From: Hyphomicrobiaceae bacterium
GTDB taxonomy: Bacteria; Pseudomonadota; Alphaproteobacteria; Rhizobiales; Hyphomicrobiaceae
DNA length: 64,000 nt
NCBI GenBank assembly: GCA_022842785.1
Contig: JALHOW010000002.1
Location: 372,001-436,000, forward strand
Reading direction: 5' to 3'
Positions 16,658 through 26,026 of this stretch are shown in pieces. Every line of letters begins with the position of its first letter. Within the stretch, counting starts at the first letter, position 1. The notes under the pieces are model-generated. The model was given only the letters and a program-made list of their open reading frames with translations. It did not search any database and was not told the origin of the DNA. The translations under genes and the position numbers were made by a program.

Positions 16658-17045
16658 TCCCGCAACCAAACGGTGGTCCGAGCAAACCCCCGTATGATTC
16701 TCTAGGGCCCTCGGTCCCGTCAGATTGAGAGCAAGAAGCGGGGTGGCAACCACCTCAACAGCGACATAAGAAAATGTGCCGGCCAGTGTCGTCTTTGGAT
16801 GTCCTCGAACGTCCTAGGCTCATTGAACGGCAGCCCCACTCGAAGACGAGAGAATGATCAAGAGCGATGCGCGCAGCGACGATGAACAACGACGCGCAAG
16901 ACCCTGACACGAACAAGGGCTAGCAAGCCTAACCCAAAACGAGAAACGGACCAGGTTCAGAGGCAGAAATTCTAGAGCGAATCCGCCTGAGCAACGGCCG
17001 CTCTTTCAAGCAAACCTGAGACAAACAAAGAATCAGGAGATGATC
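16658..17045. other. Long untranslated stretch before the RND adaptor gene
   Basis: About 390 bp of DNA with frequent stop codons in all frames and a slightly lower GC content than its neighbours. I see no gene, repeat or clear promoter. If transcription starts near the operator at 16455, this makes an unusually long 5' leader of over 500 nt. It could equally contain a second promoter or decayed sequence. Confidence 0.4.
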
Positions 17046-18311
17046 ATGAGCGAATTCAACACCGAGGCGCCGGAGCCGGCGCCATCCGCAAAGTCGCGAC
17101 GCCCCCGGATCTGGGGCTCGGCTTTCCTTCTAGCGGCGGGCGCGGCGACTGGAGCGGTCCTCTACACAGCAGCACCGGGACACAGTGAAAGCCCGACCCC
17201 CATGTTGCCGCCACCGCCCGCCGTCTCGGTCGCGACGATCGAGCCGCGTCAGGCGGTCATCTGGGACGAGTTCTCAGGTCGCCTCGAGGCCGTTGACCGC
17301 GTCGACGTGCGCTCGCGCGTTGCCGGCACCGTTCAGGAAGTGCACTTCCGCGAAGGCGCACTGGTCGACAAGGGCGCACGCCTCTTCACCATCGACCCGG
17401 CCCCCTATGCCGCTGAAGTTGATCGCCTCGAAGCCCAGGTGGCCTCTGCCGAAGCGCGCGCACTCTACACGCGCACGGAGGCCGAACGCGCACGCCGCCT
17501 TCTCGGCAGCCCAGCCCATTCCGAGCGCGATGTAGACCAGCGCACGAACGCCTACAATGAAGCAGATGCTACACTGCGGGCCGCCAAGGCTGCGCTTCAG
17601 GCCGCGCGGCTCAATCTCGAGTACACGGAAGTGCGCGCTCCAGTCGCCGGACGCGTCGGGCGTCTCGAAGTCACGATCGGGAATCTGATTGCCGCTGGTC
17701 CGGGCGCTCCGGTACTGACGACGCTTGTCTCGATCAATCCGATCTACGCAAGCTTCAATGCCGACGAAACGACCGTATCACGCATCCTCGCAGCTCTGAG
17801 CCCCGAGGCGAATGCGGCAGCCGATGTGGGCACGGTCGCCGTCGGCATCTCTAACCCTGCGGCGAATGGAACGTGGGCGCAGGGTCGCCTCCAGCTCATC
17901 GACAATCAGGTCGATGCGTCGAGCGGCACTGTTCGTCTTCGCGCAGTCTTCGACAACGCGGACGGGCGATTAATCCCTGGCCAGTTCGTGCGCGTGCGCA
18001 TGGCTCAGCCGCGGAACGCGCCGGTCGTCGCGGTGAGCGAGCGCGCCATCGGTACGGATCAGAGCAAGCGGTTCGTGATCGTGGTCGGTGACGGCAACAA
18101 GACGGCCTATCGCGAGATCACGCTCGGCGCCATTGCGGACGGCCTGCGCATCGTGACGAGCGGTCTCGATGCCGGTGAGCGCATCATCGTCAGTGGCCTT
18201 CAACGCGTGCGGCCGGGCGCCGTCGTCTCGCCAGAACCGGCGAGCATGGATCGCGTGACGTCCGTCGATACGCCGACGGGCACAATCGAGCCGAAGCCCG
18301 CGCAGCAATAG
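17046..18311 (+). CDS. RND efflux periplasmic adaptor (membrane fusion protein, AcrA/MexA family)
   Basis: A 421-residue adaptor. AGGAG at 17035-17039 abuts the ATG at 17040, so the ATG at 17046 with six bases of spacing is the better start. After a cytoplasmic tail and one hydrophobic anchor (WGSAFLLAAGAATGAVLY), the protein shows the beta-barrel/lipoyl halves (EFSGRLEAVDRVDVRSRVAG and YTEVRAPVAGRVGRLEVTIGN) around a coiled-coil hairpin rich in Ala and Arg. No lipobox is visible, so it is membrane-anchored by the helix. First gene of a two-gene efflux operon that lacks its own outer-membrane factor. Confidence 0.92.
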   Translation: MSEFNTEAPEPAPSAKSRRPRIWGSAFLLAAGAATGAVLYTAAPGHSESPTPMLPPPPAVSVATIEPRQAVIWDEFSGRLEAVDRVDVRSRVAGTVQEVHFREGALVDKGARLFTIDPAPYAAEVDRLEAQVASAEARALYTRTEAERARRLLGSPAHSERDVDQRTNAYNEADATLRAAKAALQAARLNLEYTEVRAPVAGRVGRLEVTIGNLIAAGPGAPVLTTLVSINPIYASFNADETTVSRILAALSPEANAAADVGTVAVGISNPAANGTWAQGRLQLIDNQVDASSGTVRLRAVFDNADGRLIPGQFVRVRMAQPRNAPVVAVSERAIGTDQSKRFVIVVGDGNKTAYREITLGAIADGLRIVTSGLDAGERIIVSGLQRVRPGAVVSPEPASMDRVTSVDTPTGTIEPKPAQQ

Positions 18312-18395
18312 TGCCGCCCATCGTGTCGAGCAATCCGGCCCAATTCTGCTGACCGGCCCTGCGGGGAGCGGTCCAACCCTCCCTGCGAGCCAGTT

Positions 18396-21300
18396 ATGAA
18401 CATCTCCAGATTTTTCATTGATCGACCGATCTTCGCCGGCGTGCTGTCGGTGTTGATTTTCCTCGCGGGCCTTCTCGCGCTGCGCGTGATGCCGATCTCG
18501 GAATACCCCGAGGTGGCACCACCCTCGATCGTGGTGCGCGCGCAGTATCCGGGCGCCAACCCGAAGGTCATTGCCGAGACCGTCGCGACGCCTCTCGAAG
18601 AGCAGATCAATGGTGTCGAAGGCATGCTCTACATGAGCAGCCAAGCGACCGCCGACGGCGTTATGACGCTGACGGTCACGTTCCGGCTCGGCACTGACGT
18701 CGACAAGGCCCAGCAGCTCGTTCAAAACCGCGTCGGTCAGGCCGAACCGCGCCTGCCGGAGGAAGTCCGCCGCATCGGCATCACGACCGTCAAGAGTTCG
18801 CCCGATCTCACCATGGTCGTGCATTTGCTCTCACCCAATGATCGCTACGACATGACGTACCTGCGCAATTACGCGGTACTCAATGTCAAAGATCGGCTCG
18901 CGCGGATCGAAGGCGTCGGCCAAGTGCAGATCTTTGGCGGCGGCGACTATGCCATGCGCATATGGCTCGATCCGGCCAAGACGGCCGAGGTCGGACTTTC
19001 GGCGGCCGATGTCGTCAATGAAATTCGCGCGCAGAACGTGCAGGCTGCGGTGGGCGTGATCGGCGCCTCGCCAGCTCCTGCGCACATCGACCTGCAGCTC
19101 CCGGTGAACGCCCAAGGTCGCCTGCATACCGAAGAGGACTTCGGAAACATCGTTGTCAAGGCGGGCACCACCGGCCAGATCGTGCGCTTGCGCGACATCG
19201 CGCGCATCGAACTCGGCGCCGCTGAGTATTCCCTCCGCGCGCTGCTCGACAACAAGCCTGCGGTCGGGCTGGGCATTTTTCAGGCGCCGGGCTCCAACGC
19301 GCTGCAGATCTCGGAGAACGTCCGCGCCGCGATGGCCGAGCTCAAGCTGAACATGCCTGAAGGCGTGGACTTCGGCATTGTCTACGATCCGACGCAATTC
19401 GTGCGCGCCTCGATCGAGGCCGTCGTCATGACGCTGCTGGAGGCGGTCGCGCTCGTCGTGGTCGTCGTCGTGCTCTTCCTGCAGACCTGGCGCGCCTCGA
19501 TCATCCCGCTTGCAGCCGTGCCGGTCTCGATCGTCGGCACCTTTGCAGTCATGTACGCGCTCGGCTTCTCGATCAACGCGCTGACACTTTTCGGACTCGT
19601 GCTGGCAATCGGCATCGTCGTCGACGACGCGATCGTCGTAGTGGAGAACGTCGAGCGCAACATCGAAGAAGGGCTGCCGCCGCGCGAGGCAACGTACAAG
19701 GCCATGCAGGAGGTCTCGGGGCCGATCATCGCGATCGGGCTCGTGCTCGTGGCCGTGTTCGTGCCACTCGCGTTCATCACCGGACTTACCGGCCAGTTCT
19801 ACCGCCAGTTCGCGCTGACCATCGCCATCTCGACGGTCATATCGACGATCAACTCCCTGACCCTATCGCCGGCCCTCGCGGCGCTCCTGCTCAAGGGACA
19901 CGATGCGCCCAAGGATCGGCTGACGCGCTTCCTCGATATGACGCTCGGCTGGCTGTTCCGCGGCTTCAACGCGCTCTTCCACCGTGGAACGAACGCGTAC
20001 ACGGGCGGCGTCAAGGGCGTGCTCTCGCGCAAGACTGCGGGCTTCGGGATCTACCTCGTATTGGTCGTCGCGGCTTTCGGCGTGCTCAAGGCCGTACCCT
20101 CGGGCTTCGTGCCAGCGCAGGACAAGCAATATCTGATCGGCTTCGCACAGCTTCCTGACGGCGCCACGCTCGACCGCACGGAAGATGTGATCCGTCGCAT
20201 GAGCGAAATCGCGATGAAGCATCCAGGTGTCGAGCACGCGGTGGCTTTCCCCGGCCTGTCGATCGCCGGCTTCACCAACAGTGCGAGCGCGGGCATCGTC
20301 TTCGCAACGCTGAAGCCATTCAAGGAGCGCCGTTCACCGGAACTCGCCGGCCCCGCAATCGCCATGGAGCTCAATCAGCAATACGCCGGCATCAAGGACG
20401 CGTTTATCGCCATGTTCCCGCCGCCACCGGTCGCGGGCCTCGGCACGGTCGGCGGCTTCAAGCTGCAGATCGAGGATCGCGTCGGTCTCGGCTATGAGGA
20501 ACTGGAAGCAGCCAAGAATGCGTTCCTCGCGCGTGCGGCCCGAGCGCCGGAGATCACCGGTCTCTTCACAAGCTACCAGGTGAACGTGCCGCAACTCTAT
20601 GCGGAGATCGATCGGACGCGCGCGCGCCAGCTCGGCGTTGCCGTAACCGATGTCTTCGAGACGATGCAGATCTATCTCGGCTCGCTCTACGTCAACGACT
20701 TCAACCGATTTGGCCGTACGTACTCCGTGCGCGTGCAAGCGGACGCACAGTTCCGCGCGCGCGCCGATGACATTGGTCAGCTCAAGGTGCGCTCGAGGAC
20801 GGGCGACATGATCCCGCTCTCGGCGCTGCTCAAGGTGCAGCAGGCCGCGGGACCCGAGCGCGCCATGCGCTACAACGGCTTCCTCTCGGCTGACGTCACC
20901 GGTGCTCCGGCACCGGGCTACTCATCGGGCCAGGCGCAGGCTGCGGCAGAACGCATCGCAGCGGAGACGCTGCCGAAGGGCATTTCGTTCGAGTGGACGG
21001 AGCTGACCTATCAGGAGATCCTTGCTGGAAATTCCGCCATCCTGATCTTCCCGCTGTCGGTGCTGCTCGTGTTTCTCGTTCTCGCGGCACTCTACGAAAG
21101 CCTGACGCTCCCGCTGTCGATCATCATGATCGTGCCCATGGGGCTTCTGGCTGCCTTGACCGGCGTGTGGATCAGCGGTGGTGACAACAATGTCTTCACA
21201 CAGATCGGCCTCGTCGTTCTTGTCGGGCTTTCGGCGAAGAATGCCATTCTCATGGTGGAGTTCGCACGCGAGCTGGAATTTGCGGGACGCACGCCGCTGC

Positions 21301-21596
21301 AGGCTGCGATCGAGGCGAGCCGTCTGCGGCTGAGACCCATCCTCATGACGTCGCTTGCCTTCATCATGGGCGTGGTGCCGCTGGTATTCTCGGCCGGCGC
21401 CGGCGCGGAGATGCGTCAGGCCATGGGCATCGCTGTGTTCTCGGGCATGATCGGCGTCACGATCTTCGGCATTTTCCTGACGCCGCTCTTCTACGTGATG
21501 CTTCGCGCACTCACCGGCAATCGTCCTTTGAAGCACGCCGGCGCGCCGCCAGCGATCGCCGACGCCCACGCGACGAGGCCAACACCAGCCGAGTAG
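18396..21596 (+). CDS. RND efflux pump, AcrB/MexB (HAE1) family
   Basis: A 1066-residue inner membrane pump of normal family length, starting with the classic NISRFFIDRPIFAGVLSV. The proton-relay aspartate pair is visible in GIVVDDAIVVVENVERNI, and the second-repeat counterpart in GLSAKNAILMVEFARE. Twelve transmembrane helices and two large periplasmic loops are expected. It would export hydrophobic compounds with the adaptor encoded 85 bp upstream and a TolC-type channel encoded elsewhere. Control by the divergent TetR protein is likely. A strong hairpin follows the stop. Confidence 0.95.
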   Translation: MNISRFFIDRPIFAGVLSVLIFLAGLLALRVMPISEYPEVAPPSIVVRAQYPGANPKVIAETVATPLEEQINGVEGMLYMSSQATADGVMTLTVTFRLGTDVDKAQQLVQNRVGQAEPRLPEEVRRIGITTVKSSPDLTMVVHLLSPNDRYDMTYLRNYAVLNVKDRLARIEGVGQVQIFGGGDYAMRIWLDPAKTAEVGLSAADVVNEIRAQNVQAAVGVIGASPAPAHIDLQLPVNAQGRLHTEEDFGNIVVKAGTTGQIVRLRDIARIELGAAEYSLRALLDNKPAVGLGIFQAPGSNALQISENVRAAMAELKLNMPEGVDFGIVYDPTQFVRASIEAVVMTLLEAVALVVVVVVLFLQTWRASIIPLAAVPVSIVGTFAVMYALGFSINALTLFGLVLAIGIVVDDAIVVVENVERNIEEGLPPREATYKAMQEVSGPIIAIGLVLVAVFVPLAFITGLTGQFYRQFALTIAISTVISTINSLTLSPALAALLLKGHDAPKDRLTRFLDMTLGWLFRGFNALFHRGTNAYTGGVKGVLSRKTAGFGIYLVLVVAAFGVLKAVPSGFVPAQDKQYLIGFAQLPDGATLDRTEDVIRRMSEIAMKHPGVEHAVAFPGLSIAGFTNSASAGIVFATLKPFKERRSPELAGPAIAMELNQQYAGIKDAFIAMFPPPPVAGLGTVGGFKLQIEDRVGLGYEELEAAKNAFLARAARAPEITGLFTSYQVNVPQLYAEIDRTRARQLGVAVTDVFETMQIYLGSLYVNDFNRFGRTYSVRVQADAQFRARADDIGQLKVRSRTGDMIPLSALLKVQQAAGPERAMRYNGFLSADVTGAPAPGYSSGQAQAAAERIAAETLPKGISFEWTELTYQEILAGNSAILIFPLSVLLVFLVLAALYESLTLPLSIIMIVPMGLLAALTGVWISGGDNNVFTQIGLVVLVGLSAKNAILMVEFARELEFAGRTPLQAAIEASRLRLRPILMTSLAFIMGVVPLVFSAGAGAEMRQAMGIAVFSGMIGVTIFGIFLTPLFYVMLRALTGNRPLKHAGAPPAIADAHATRPTPAE

Positions 21597-21621
21597 CGGC
21601 AGCGCCAGAGGAACTTCAAGT

Positions 21622-21646
21622 CCGGGGGAACAGCGCGTTCCCCCGG
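21622..21646 (+). terminator. Hairpin terminator after the RND operon
   Basis: CCGGGGGAAC at 21622-21631 pairs exactly with GTTCCCCCGG at 21637-21646 around the loop AGCGC. No T-run follows, as is common in GC-rich alphaproteobacteria. It lies 25 bp after the pump stop codon. Confidence 0.7.
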
Positions 21647-21853
21647 GTCGGGAAACGCCACCTGTCGGCGACCGGGGCGACGCGGAACCCGCTATGACGC
21701 ATACCGCCATGCAGGTTGCACATGCCGCGACCTGTCATCGAGCGCGAGTCTCTCACTTTAACTCTCTATGATCTGGGCATAATTTCGTGTCGGTATCGCG
21801 CCCGCCACCCCAAGCTGCGCACCGACCTTTCCCGATCGCCACTTCATCTCTCT

Positions 21854-21902
21854 TGCAAATAGTTCGCAATTGCTATACCGAGCGTATTGCAAATAGTTTG
21901 CA
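21854..21902. promoter_or_regulatory. Two Mur/Fur-type boxes upstream of the metal importer
   Basis: TGCAAATAGTTCGCA at 21854-21868 and TGCAAATAGTTTGCA at 21888-21902 are near-identical 6-3-6 inverted repeats (TGCAAA...TTTGCA, one mismatch in the first), spaced 34 bp start to start. This fits the manganese-responsive (Mur) boxes known before sit operons in rhizobia and Brucella relatives. They lie 60-110 bp before the binding-protein gene, consistent with repression at the promoter when manganese or iron is sufficient. Confidence 0.75.
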
Positions 21903-21962
21903 CTTGCGCCTGCCTCAGCGGCACGTGAGAGATGAAGCCAGCGAGCTCAGGGTCGGCAAGGC

Positions 21963-22970
21963 ATGATGAAGAGGGCGATGCGGGGGTGGCAACAGGTAGT
22001 GATGGCGGGAGGTCTTCTCGTCGCAGCACTCGTTGCTGCCTCCGCTGTGTCTCCGGCGTACGCGCAACAGAAGCTTAAGGTCGTCGCTACCACCAGCATG
22101 ATCGCCGATGCGCTCAGGCAGGTCGGCGGCGATCGCGTTCAGGTCTCGGCGCTCATGGGCGCCGGTGTCGACCCCCATACCTATCGCCAGACCCGCTCCG
22201 ATATCGTGACGATGACCAAGGCCGATGTCGTGTTCTGGCATGGCCTGTACCTCGAAGCCCAACTCGAGGGCTTCTTCAAGGATCTCGCCAAACGCAAGAA
22301 GGTCATTGCTCTTGCCGAAGCGCTGCCCAAGGAGAAACTCCACAGCAGCGCCCAATACTCCGGCCGATACGATCCACACGTATGGATGGATCCTCAGCTC
22401 TGGAAGGGCGTGATCTCGGCCGCGTGCAGCGAACTGATCAAGCTCGATCCCGAGGGCAGCGAGCTATTCAAGGCCAACACCGAACGGCACATTGCCGAAA
22501 TCGATGGGCTGGCATCATACGCCAAGCGGGTTCTCGCCAAGGTGCCTGAGAAGACCCGCGTACTCATAACCGCCCACGATGCTTTCAGCTACTTCGGCCG
22601 CGCCTACGGATACGAGGTGCTGGGCATTCAAGGCATTTCGACTGAGAGCGAAGCCGGACTGAAGCAGATCGAGGATCTCGTCCAGGTCATCGTGGACAAG
22701 GAGATTGGCGCGATCTTCATCGAGTCGTCCGTATCCGACCGCAACGTCAAGGCGCTCGTCGAGGGCGCCGCCGCGAAGGGCCACACCGTGGTTATCGGGG
22801 GCGAGCTCTTCTCCGATGCCATGGGGCCGCCTGGAACCTACGAAGGCACCTACATCGGCATGATCGATCACAATGTGACTGTGATTGCGCGGGCGCTCGG
22901 CGGAATCGCACCGGCAAAGGGTCTGAATAACCAATTAGCGACAACTCAAAATATTCGGCGAGCGGATTGA
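21963..22970 (+). CDS. sitA: Manganese/iron ABC transporter substrate-binding protein (SitA/MntC type)
   Basis: A 335-residue periplasmic protein with a Sec signal peptide (cleavage near AYAQQ, residue 34). The metal ligands expected for the cluster A-I family are visible: His72 (VDPHTY), His139 (DPHVWMD), a Glu in STESEAG (about 228-230) and Asp285 (LFSDAMG). His-His-Glu-Asp coordination and the lack of a His-rich loop point to Mn or Fe rather than Zn. First gene of a four-gene importer behind two Mur-type boxes. Confidence 0.9.
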   Translation: MMKRAMRGWQQVVMAGGLLVAALVAASAVSPAYAQQKLKVVATTSMIADALRQVGGDRVQVSALMGAGVDPHTYRQTRSDIVTMTKADVVFWHGLYLEAQLEGFFKDLAKRKKVIALAEALPKEKLHSSAQYSGRYDPHVWMDPQLWKGVISAACSELIKLDPEGSELFKANTERHIAEIDGLASYAKRVLAKVPEKTRVLITAHDAFSYFGRAYGYEVLGIQGISTESEAGLKQIEDLVQVIVDKEIGAIFIESSVSDRNVKALVEGAAAKGHTVVIGGELFSDAMGPPGTYEGTYIGMIDHNVTVIARALGGIAPAKGLNNQLATTQNIRRAD

Positions 22971-22993
22971 CGGCGCGCTCGAGGAGCATTGAG

Positions 22994-23878
22994 ATGCTGA
23001 CAGAAAACTGGATCTTCTTGAGACCCAATCTAGGGGCACAGTCGCCCCGGCAGCTGAGCGCCGATGAGAGCCGGACAATGCCGGAAGCTATCCCGGAAGC
23101 TATCAGTGACAGCCCACTCGCTATTTCCGGCCTCACGGTTTCCTATGGCGAAAAGCCCGTTCTCTTCTCCGTCGACTATGTGACGCCGCCGGGCAGCATG
23201 GTCGCGATCGTCGGCCCCAATGGCGCGGGCAAGTCGACCCTCATCAAGGCCGCGCTCGGTATCGTACCGCGCATCAGCGGCGAAGTGACGGCTTTTGGCC
23301 AACCCTATGACGCGGTTCGCCATCGCATTGCCTATGTTCCGCAGCGCGCAAGCGTCGACTGGGAGTTTCCGGCAACCGCGCTCGACGTCGTGATCATGGG
23401 CCTCTATCGCGAGATCGGTTTTCTGCGCTTTGCGGGTCGGCAGCATCGCCAGCGGGCAATGGAATGCCTCGAGCGCGTCGGTATGGCGAGCTTCGCGCAC
23501 CGTCAGATCGGGCAGCTCTCGGGCGGGCAGCAGCAGCGCGTGTTTCTGGCGCGAGCGCTTGCTCAGGACGCCGAACTCTATGTGATGGACGAGCCGTTCG
23601 CCGGCGTCGACGCCGCCACGGAGCGCGCGATCGTATCCGTGCTGAAGGAGCTGAATGCGCAGGGCAGGACAATCATCTGCGTCCACCACGACCTTTCGAC
23701 CGTGCGCAGCTACTTCAATCACGTGCTCCTGCTCAATGTTCGCCGAATTGCAGCGGGCCCCGTCGCGACGACGTTCACCACCGAGAACCTTCAGGCGACC
23801 TACGGTGGGCGGCTCGCGAGTGCGCAGGTGGAGGCGCTCGCCGACGAGGCGACACCAGTTGTAGCGGTTCGACATTAG
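22994..23878 (+). CDS. sitB: Manganese/iron ABC transporter ATPase (SitB type)
   Basis: A 294-residue ATPase. The frame could start from a TTG overlapping the sitA stop, but GAGGAG precedes the ATG at 22994. A less likely start is the ATG near 23077. The N-terminal tail holds a short tandem duplication (PEAIPEAI, from a repeated CCGGAAGCTATC). Walker A is GPNGAGKST, the signature LSGGQQQR and Walker [11 protein letters not shown], followed by the H-loop histidine in ICVHHDLST. The tail is unusually long (about 45 residues before the ABC domain). Confidence 0.9.
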   Translation: MLTENWIFLRPNLGAQSPRQLSADESRTMPEAIPEAISDSPLAISGLTVSYGEKPVLFSVDYVTPPGSMVAIVGPNGAGKSTLIKAALGIVPRISGEVTAFGQPYDAVRHRIAYVPQRASVDWEFPATALDVVIMGLYREIGFLRFAGRQHRQRAMECLERVGMASFAHRQIGQLSGGQQQRVFLARALAQDAELYVMDEPFAGVDAATERAIVSVLKELNAQGRTIICVHHDLSTVRSYFNHVLLLNVRRIAAGPVATTFTTENLQATYGGRLASAQVEALADEATPVVAVRH

Positions 23879-23890
23879 CGGCCGCGCCTG

Positions 23891-25099
23891 ATGGACGCCT
23901 TTCTCTCTGCTCTTCTGCTCCAAGCCGGTTACAACACCGCGCTCGTCACCATAGGCGCCGCGCTGCTCGGTGCGAGTGCCGGCGCCATCGGAACGTTCGT
24001 CCTTTTGCGCAAGCGCTCGCTTGTCAGCGACGCCATCAGCCACGCGACGCTTCCGGGCCTCTGCCTCGCCTTCATCATCATGGCACTGGCGACTGGCGAT
24101 GGGCGCTGGATCGCCGGTTTGATGATCGGTGCGGCGGCCAGCGCCGGACTCGGGCTCATTCTGGTCGAGTGGATCACGCGGCGCACGCGCCTGACGGAGG
24201 ATGCTGCCATCGGCGCCGTGCTGGCCGTCTTCTTCGGCTTCGGCATCGTGCTTTTGACCGTGATCCAATCACTCGAGACGGGTCGGCAGGCGGGCATATC
24301 CGGCTATCTCGTCGGCTCGACAGCAGGGATGCTGCGCAGCGAGGCCGAAACGATCGCCATCGCGGCATGCCTTTCAGGGTTGGCGATCTTCGCCCTGCGG
24401 AGGCCGTTCACGCTGGTCTGCTTCGACCAGGAATATGCTGCCGTCCGCGGCATCAGCGTCCGGGCGACGGACCTCGCCATGATGGGCCTGCTACTCGCGA
24501 TCACTGTGATCGGGCTCAAGGTTGCAGGCCTCGTGCTCATCGTCGCGCTGACGATCATTCCACCCGTTGCCGCACGCTTCTGGACAGACCGCCCCGAGCC
24601 CATGGTGATCATCGCGGCAGGCCTCGGGGCAACTGCCGCCTACATCGGCGCCGTGATCTCCTCGCTCGATCGCGGCCTTCCGACGGGCGCCCTCATCGTC
24701 CTCGTCGCCTTCGCACTCTTCGTCGTATCGCTGCTGTTGTCACCGCGCCGCGGCCTGCTTGCCAGCGCAATGAAGCAACGCGCCTTCCAGGTACTGGTGC
24801 ACGAGCGGCAAGGGTTGACCGCACTCGCGCGCGGCGAAACCATCTACGATGCCTTCACGCTCAGGGTTCTGAAGCGCAAAGGCCTGATCCGCGCTGACGG
24901 CGTGGCGACGCTCGCCGGACGTGGTGCCGCAGCGGAGGTCATACGGGACGAGGCTCGCTGGTCGCTCTATCGCAAGCTCTTTCCCGATGATGCAGCGAAC
25001 GCGGCCCACCATGGCATCGCTCCGATCGTCGATACCGTTCCGGCCGACATCATCGCCGAACTCGACCGGCGCCTTGCCCCGCACAAGGTCGCGCCATGA
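23891..25099 (+). CDS. sitC: Manganese/iron ABC transporter permease with C-terminal winged-helix-like extension
   Basis: A 402-residue protein. Residues 1-285 form an ABC-3 family permease with eight or nine helices (SLVSDAISHATLPGL, VIGLKVAGLVLIVALTIIPPVAARF). Family members usually stop near residue 285-300. Here about 115 further soluble residues follow, containing a probable winged helix (AFTLRVLKRKGLIRADGVATLAGRGAAAEVIRDEARWSLYRKLF; key parts LRVLKRKGLI and LAGRGAAAEVIR) that resembles the DNA-binding part of DtxR/MntR regulators. Similar fusions are known in TroC-like permeases. The role of the extension, sensing or coupling, is not established. Confidence 0.88.
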   Translation: MDAFLSALLLQAGYNTALVTIGAALLGASAGAIGTFVLLRKRSLVSDAISHATLPGLCLAFIIMALATGDGRWIAGLMIGAAASAGLGLILVEWITRRTRLTEDAAIGAVLAVFFGFGIVLLTVIQSLETGRQAGISGYLVGSTAGMLRSEAETIAIAACLSGLAIFALRRPFTLVCFDQEYAAVRGISVRATDLAMMGLLLAITVIGLKVAGLVLIVALTIIPPVAARFWTDRPEPMVIIAAGLGATAAYIGAVISSLDRGLPTGALIVLVAFALFVVSLLLSPRRGLLASAMKQRAFQVLVHERQGLTALARGETIYDAFTLRVLKRKGLIRADGVATLAGRGAAAEVIRDEARWSLYRKLFPDDAANAAHHGIAPIVDTVPADIIAELDRRLAPHKVAP

Positions 25100-26025
25100 G
25101 CAACGAGTTCGTCCAGCTCTCACTTGCACCGATGCTCATCGGCACCTTGGCCTGCGTCGCCTGCGCGCTCGTCGGCAACTTCCTTGTGCTGCGCCGGCAA
25201 AGCCTGATCGGTGATGCCGTCGCTCATGTAGCGCTCCCAGGCATCGTCGGCGCGTTTCTGATCACCGGTACGGTTGCCGCTGGTCCGATGCTGGTTGGCG
25301 CCGCGGTCGCAGCCGTCGTCGCCGTGCTGCTCATCGAGCTCATCCGAAGAGTTGGCAAAGTCGAGCCGGGCGCGGCCATGGGCGTCGTCTTCACAACGAT
25401 GTTCGCGGCGGGCGTTCTGCTGCTCGAGCGCACGGACACGAGCAAAGTGCACCTCGATGTCGAGCACGCCCTATACGGTAATCTCGAAAGCCTGATCTGG
25501 CTCGCTGGCGATAGCTGGGGATCGCTTCTCGATCCGGCGGCACTGGCCGACCTTCCCCCGCAGCTTCCGCGCCTTGCGATCGTCCTTCTCGTCGTCGTCG
25601 CCTTCATCGCCATATTCTGGAAGGAACTGGTGATCGGCACGTTCGATGCGGCCTTTGCCGAAAGCATAGGTGCGCGTCCGACGCTGACGAGCTACGCGCT
25701 CATCGTCATGGTCGCGGTCGCCGCCGTCGCCGCCTTCGACGCGGTCGGCTCCATCATCGTGATCGCAATGTTCATCTGCCCGCCCGCTGCCGCGCGCCTC
25801 ATGACCGACCGCATGGGCCCGCAGATCGCCTGGAGCGTCGTCTTTGCCGTCATCTCGGCCGTTCTTGGCTACATCCTCGCCGGCTACGGGCCACTCTGGC
25901 TCGGCGCCCGCTCGAGCGTCAGCGCCGCCGGCATGATCGCCACGGTGTCCGGCATCGTCCTCTTTCTCTGCTGCCTGTTCGGCCCGCGACGGCGCGGCGT
26001 GAAGGTTGCCGCTAACCGCGCCTAG
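25096..26025 (+). CDS. sitD: Manganese/iron ABC transporter permease (SitD type)
   Basis: A 309-residue ABC-3 family permease whose ATG overlaps the stop of the preceding permease gene (ATGA). Typical segments are LVLRRQSLIGDAVAHVALPGIV and FDAVGSIIVIAMFICPPAAARLM. It lacks the soluble extension of its partner, so the membrane heterodimer would be asymmetric. The stop codon lies one base from the stop of the convergent dehydrogenase gene, with no room for a terminator between them. Confidence 0.92.
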   Translation: MSNEFVQLSLAPMLIGTLACVACALVGNFLVLRRQSLIGDAVAHVALPGIVGAFLITGTVAAGPMLVGAAVAAVVAVLLIELIRRVGKVEPGAAMGVVFTTMFAAGVLLLERTDTSKVHLDVEHALYGNLESLIWLAGDSWGSLLDPAALADLPPQLPRLAIVLLVVVAFIAIFWKELVIGTFDAAFAESIGARPTLTSYALIVMVAVAAVAAFDAVGSIIVIAMFICPPAAARLMTDRMGPQIAWSVVFAVISAVLGYILAGYGPLWLGARSSVSAAGMIATVSGIVLFLCCLFGPRRRGVKVAANRA

Positions 26026-26026
26026 G

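Noticed and set aside
23464-24897. 477-codon forward ORF across the sitB-sitC junction
   Set aside because: It is an alternative frame of two real genes; its product is Arg-rich without motifs.
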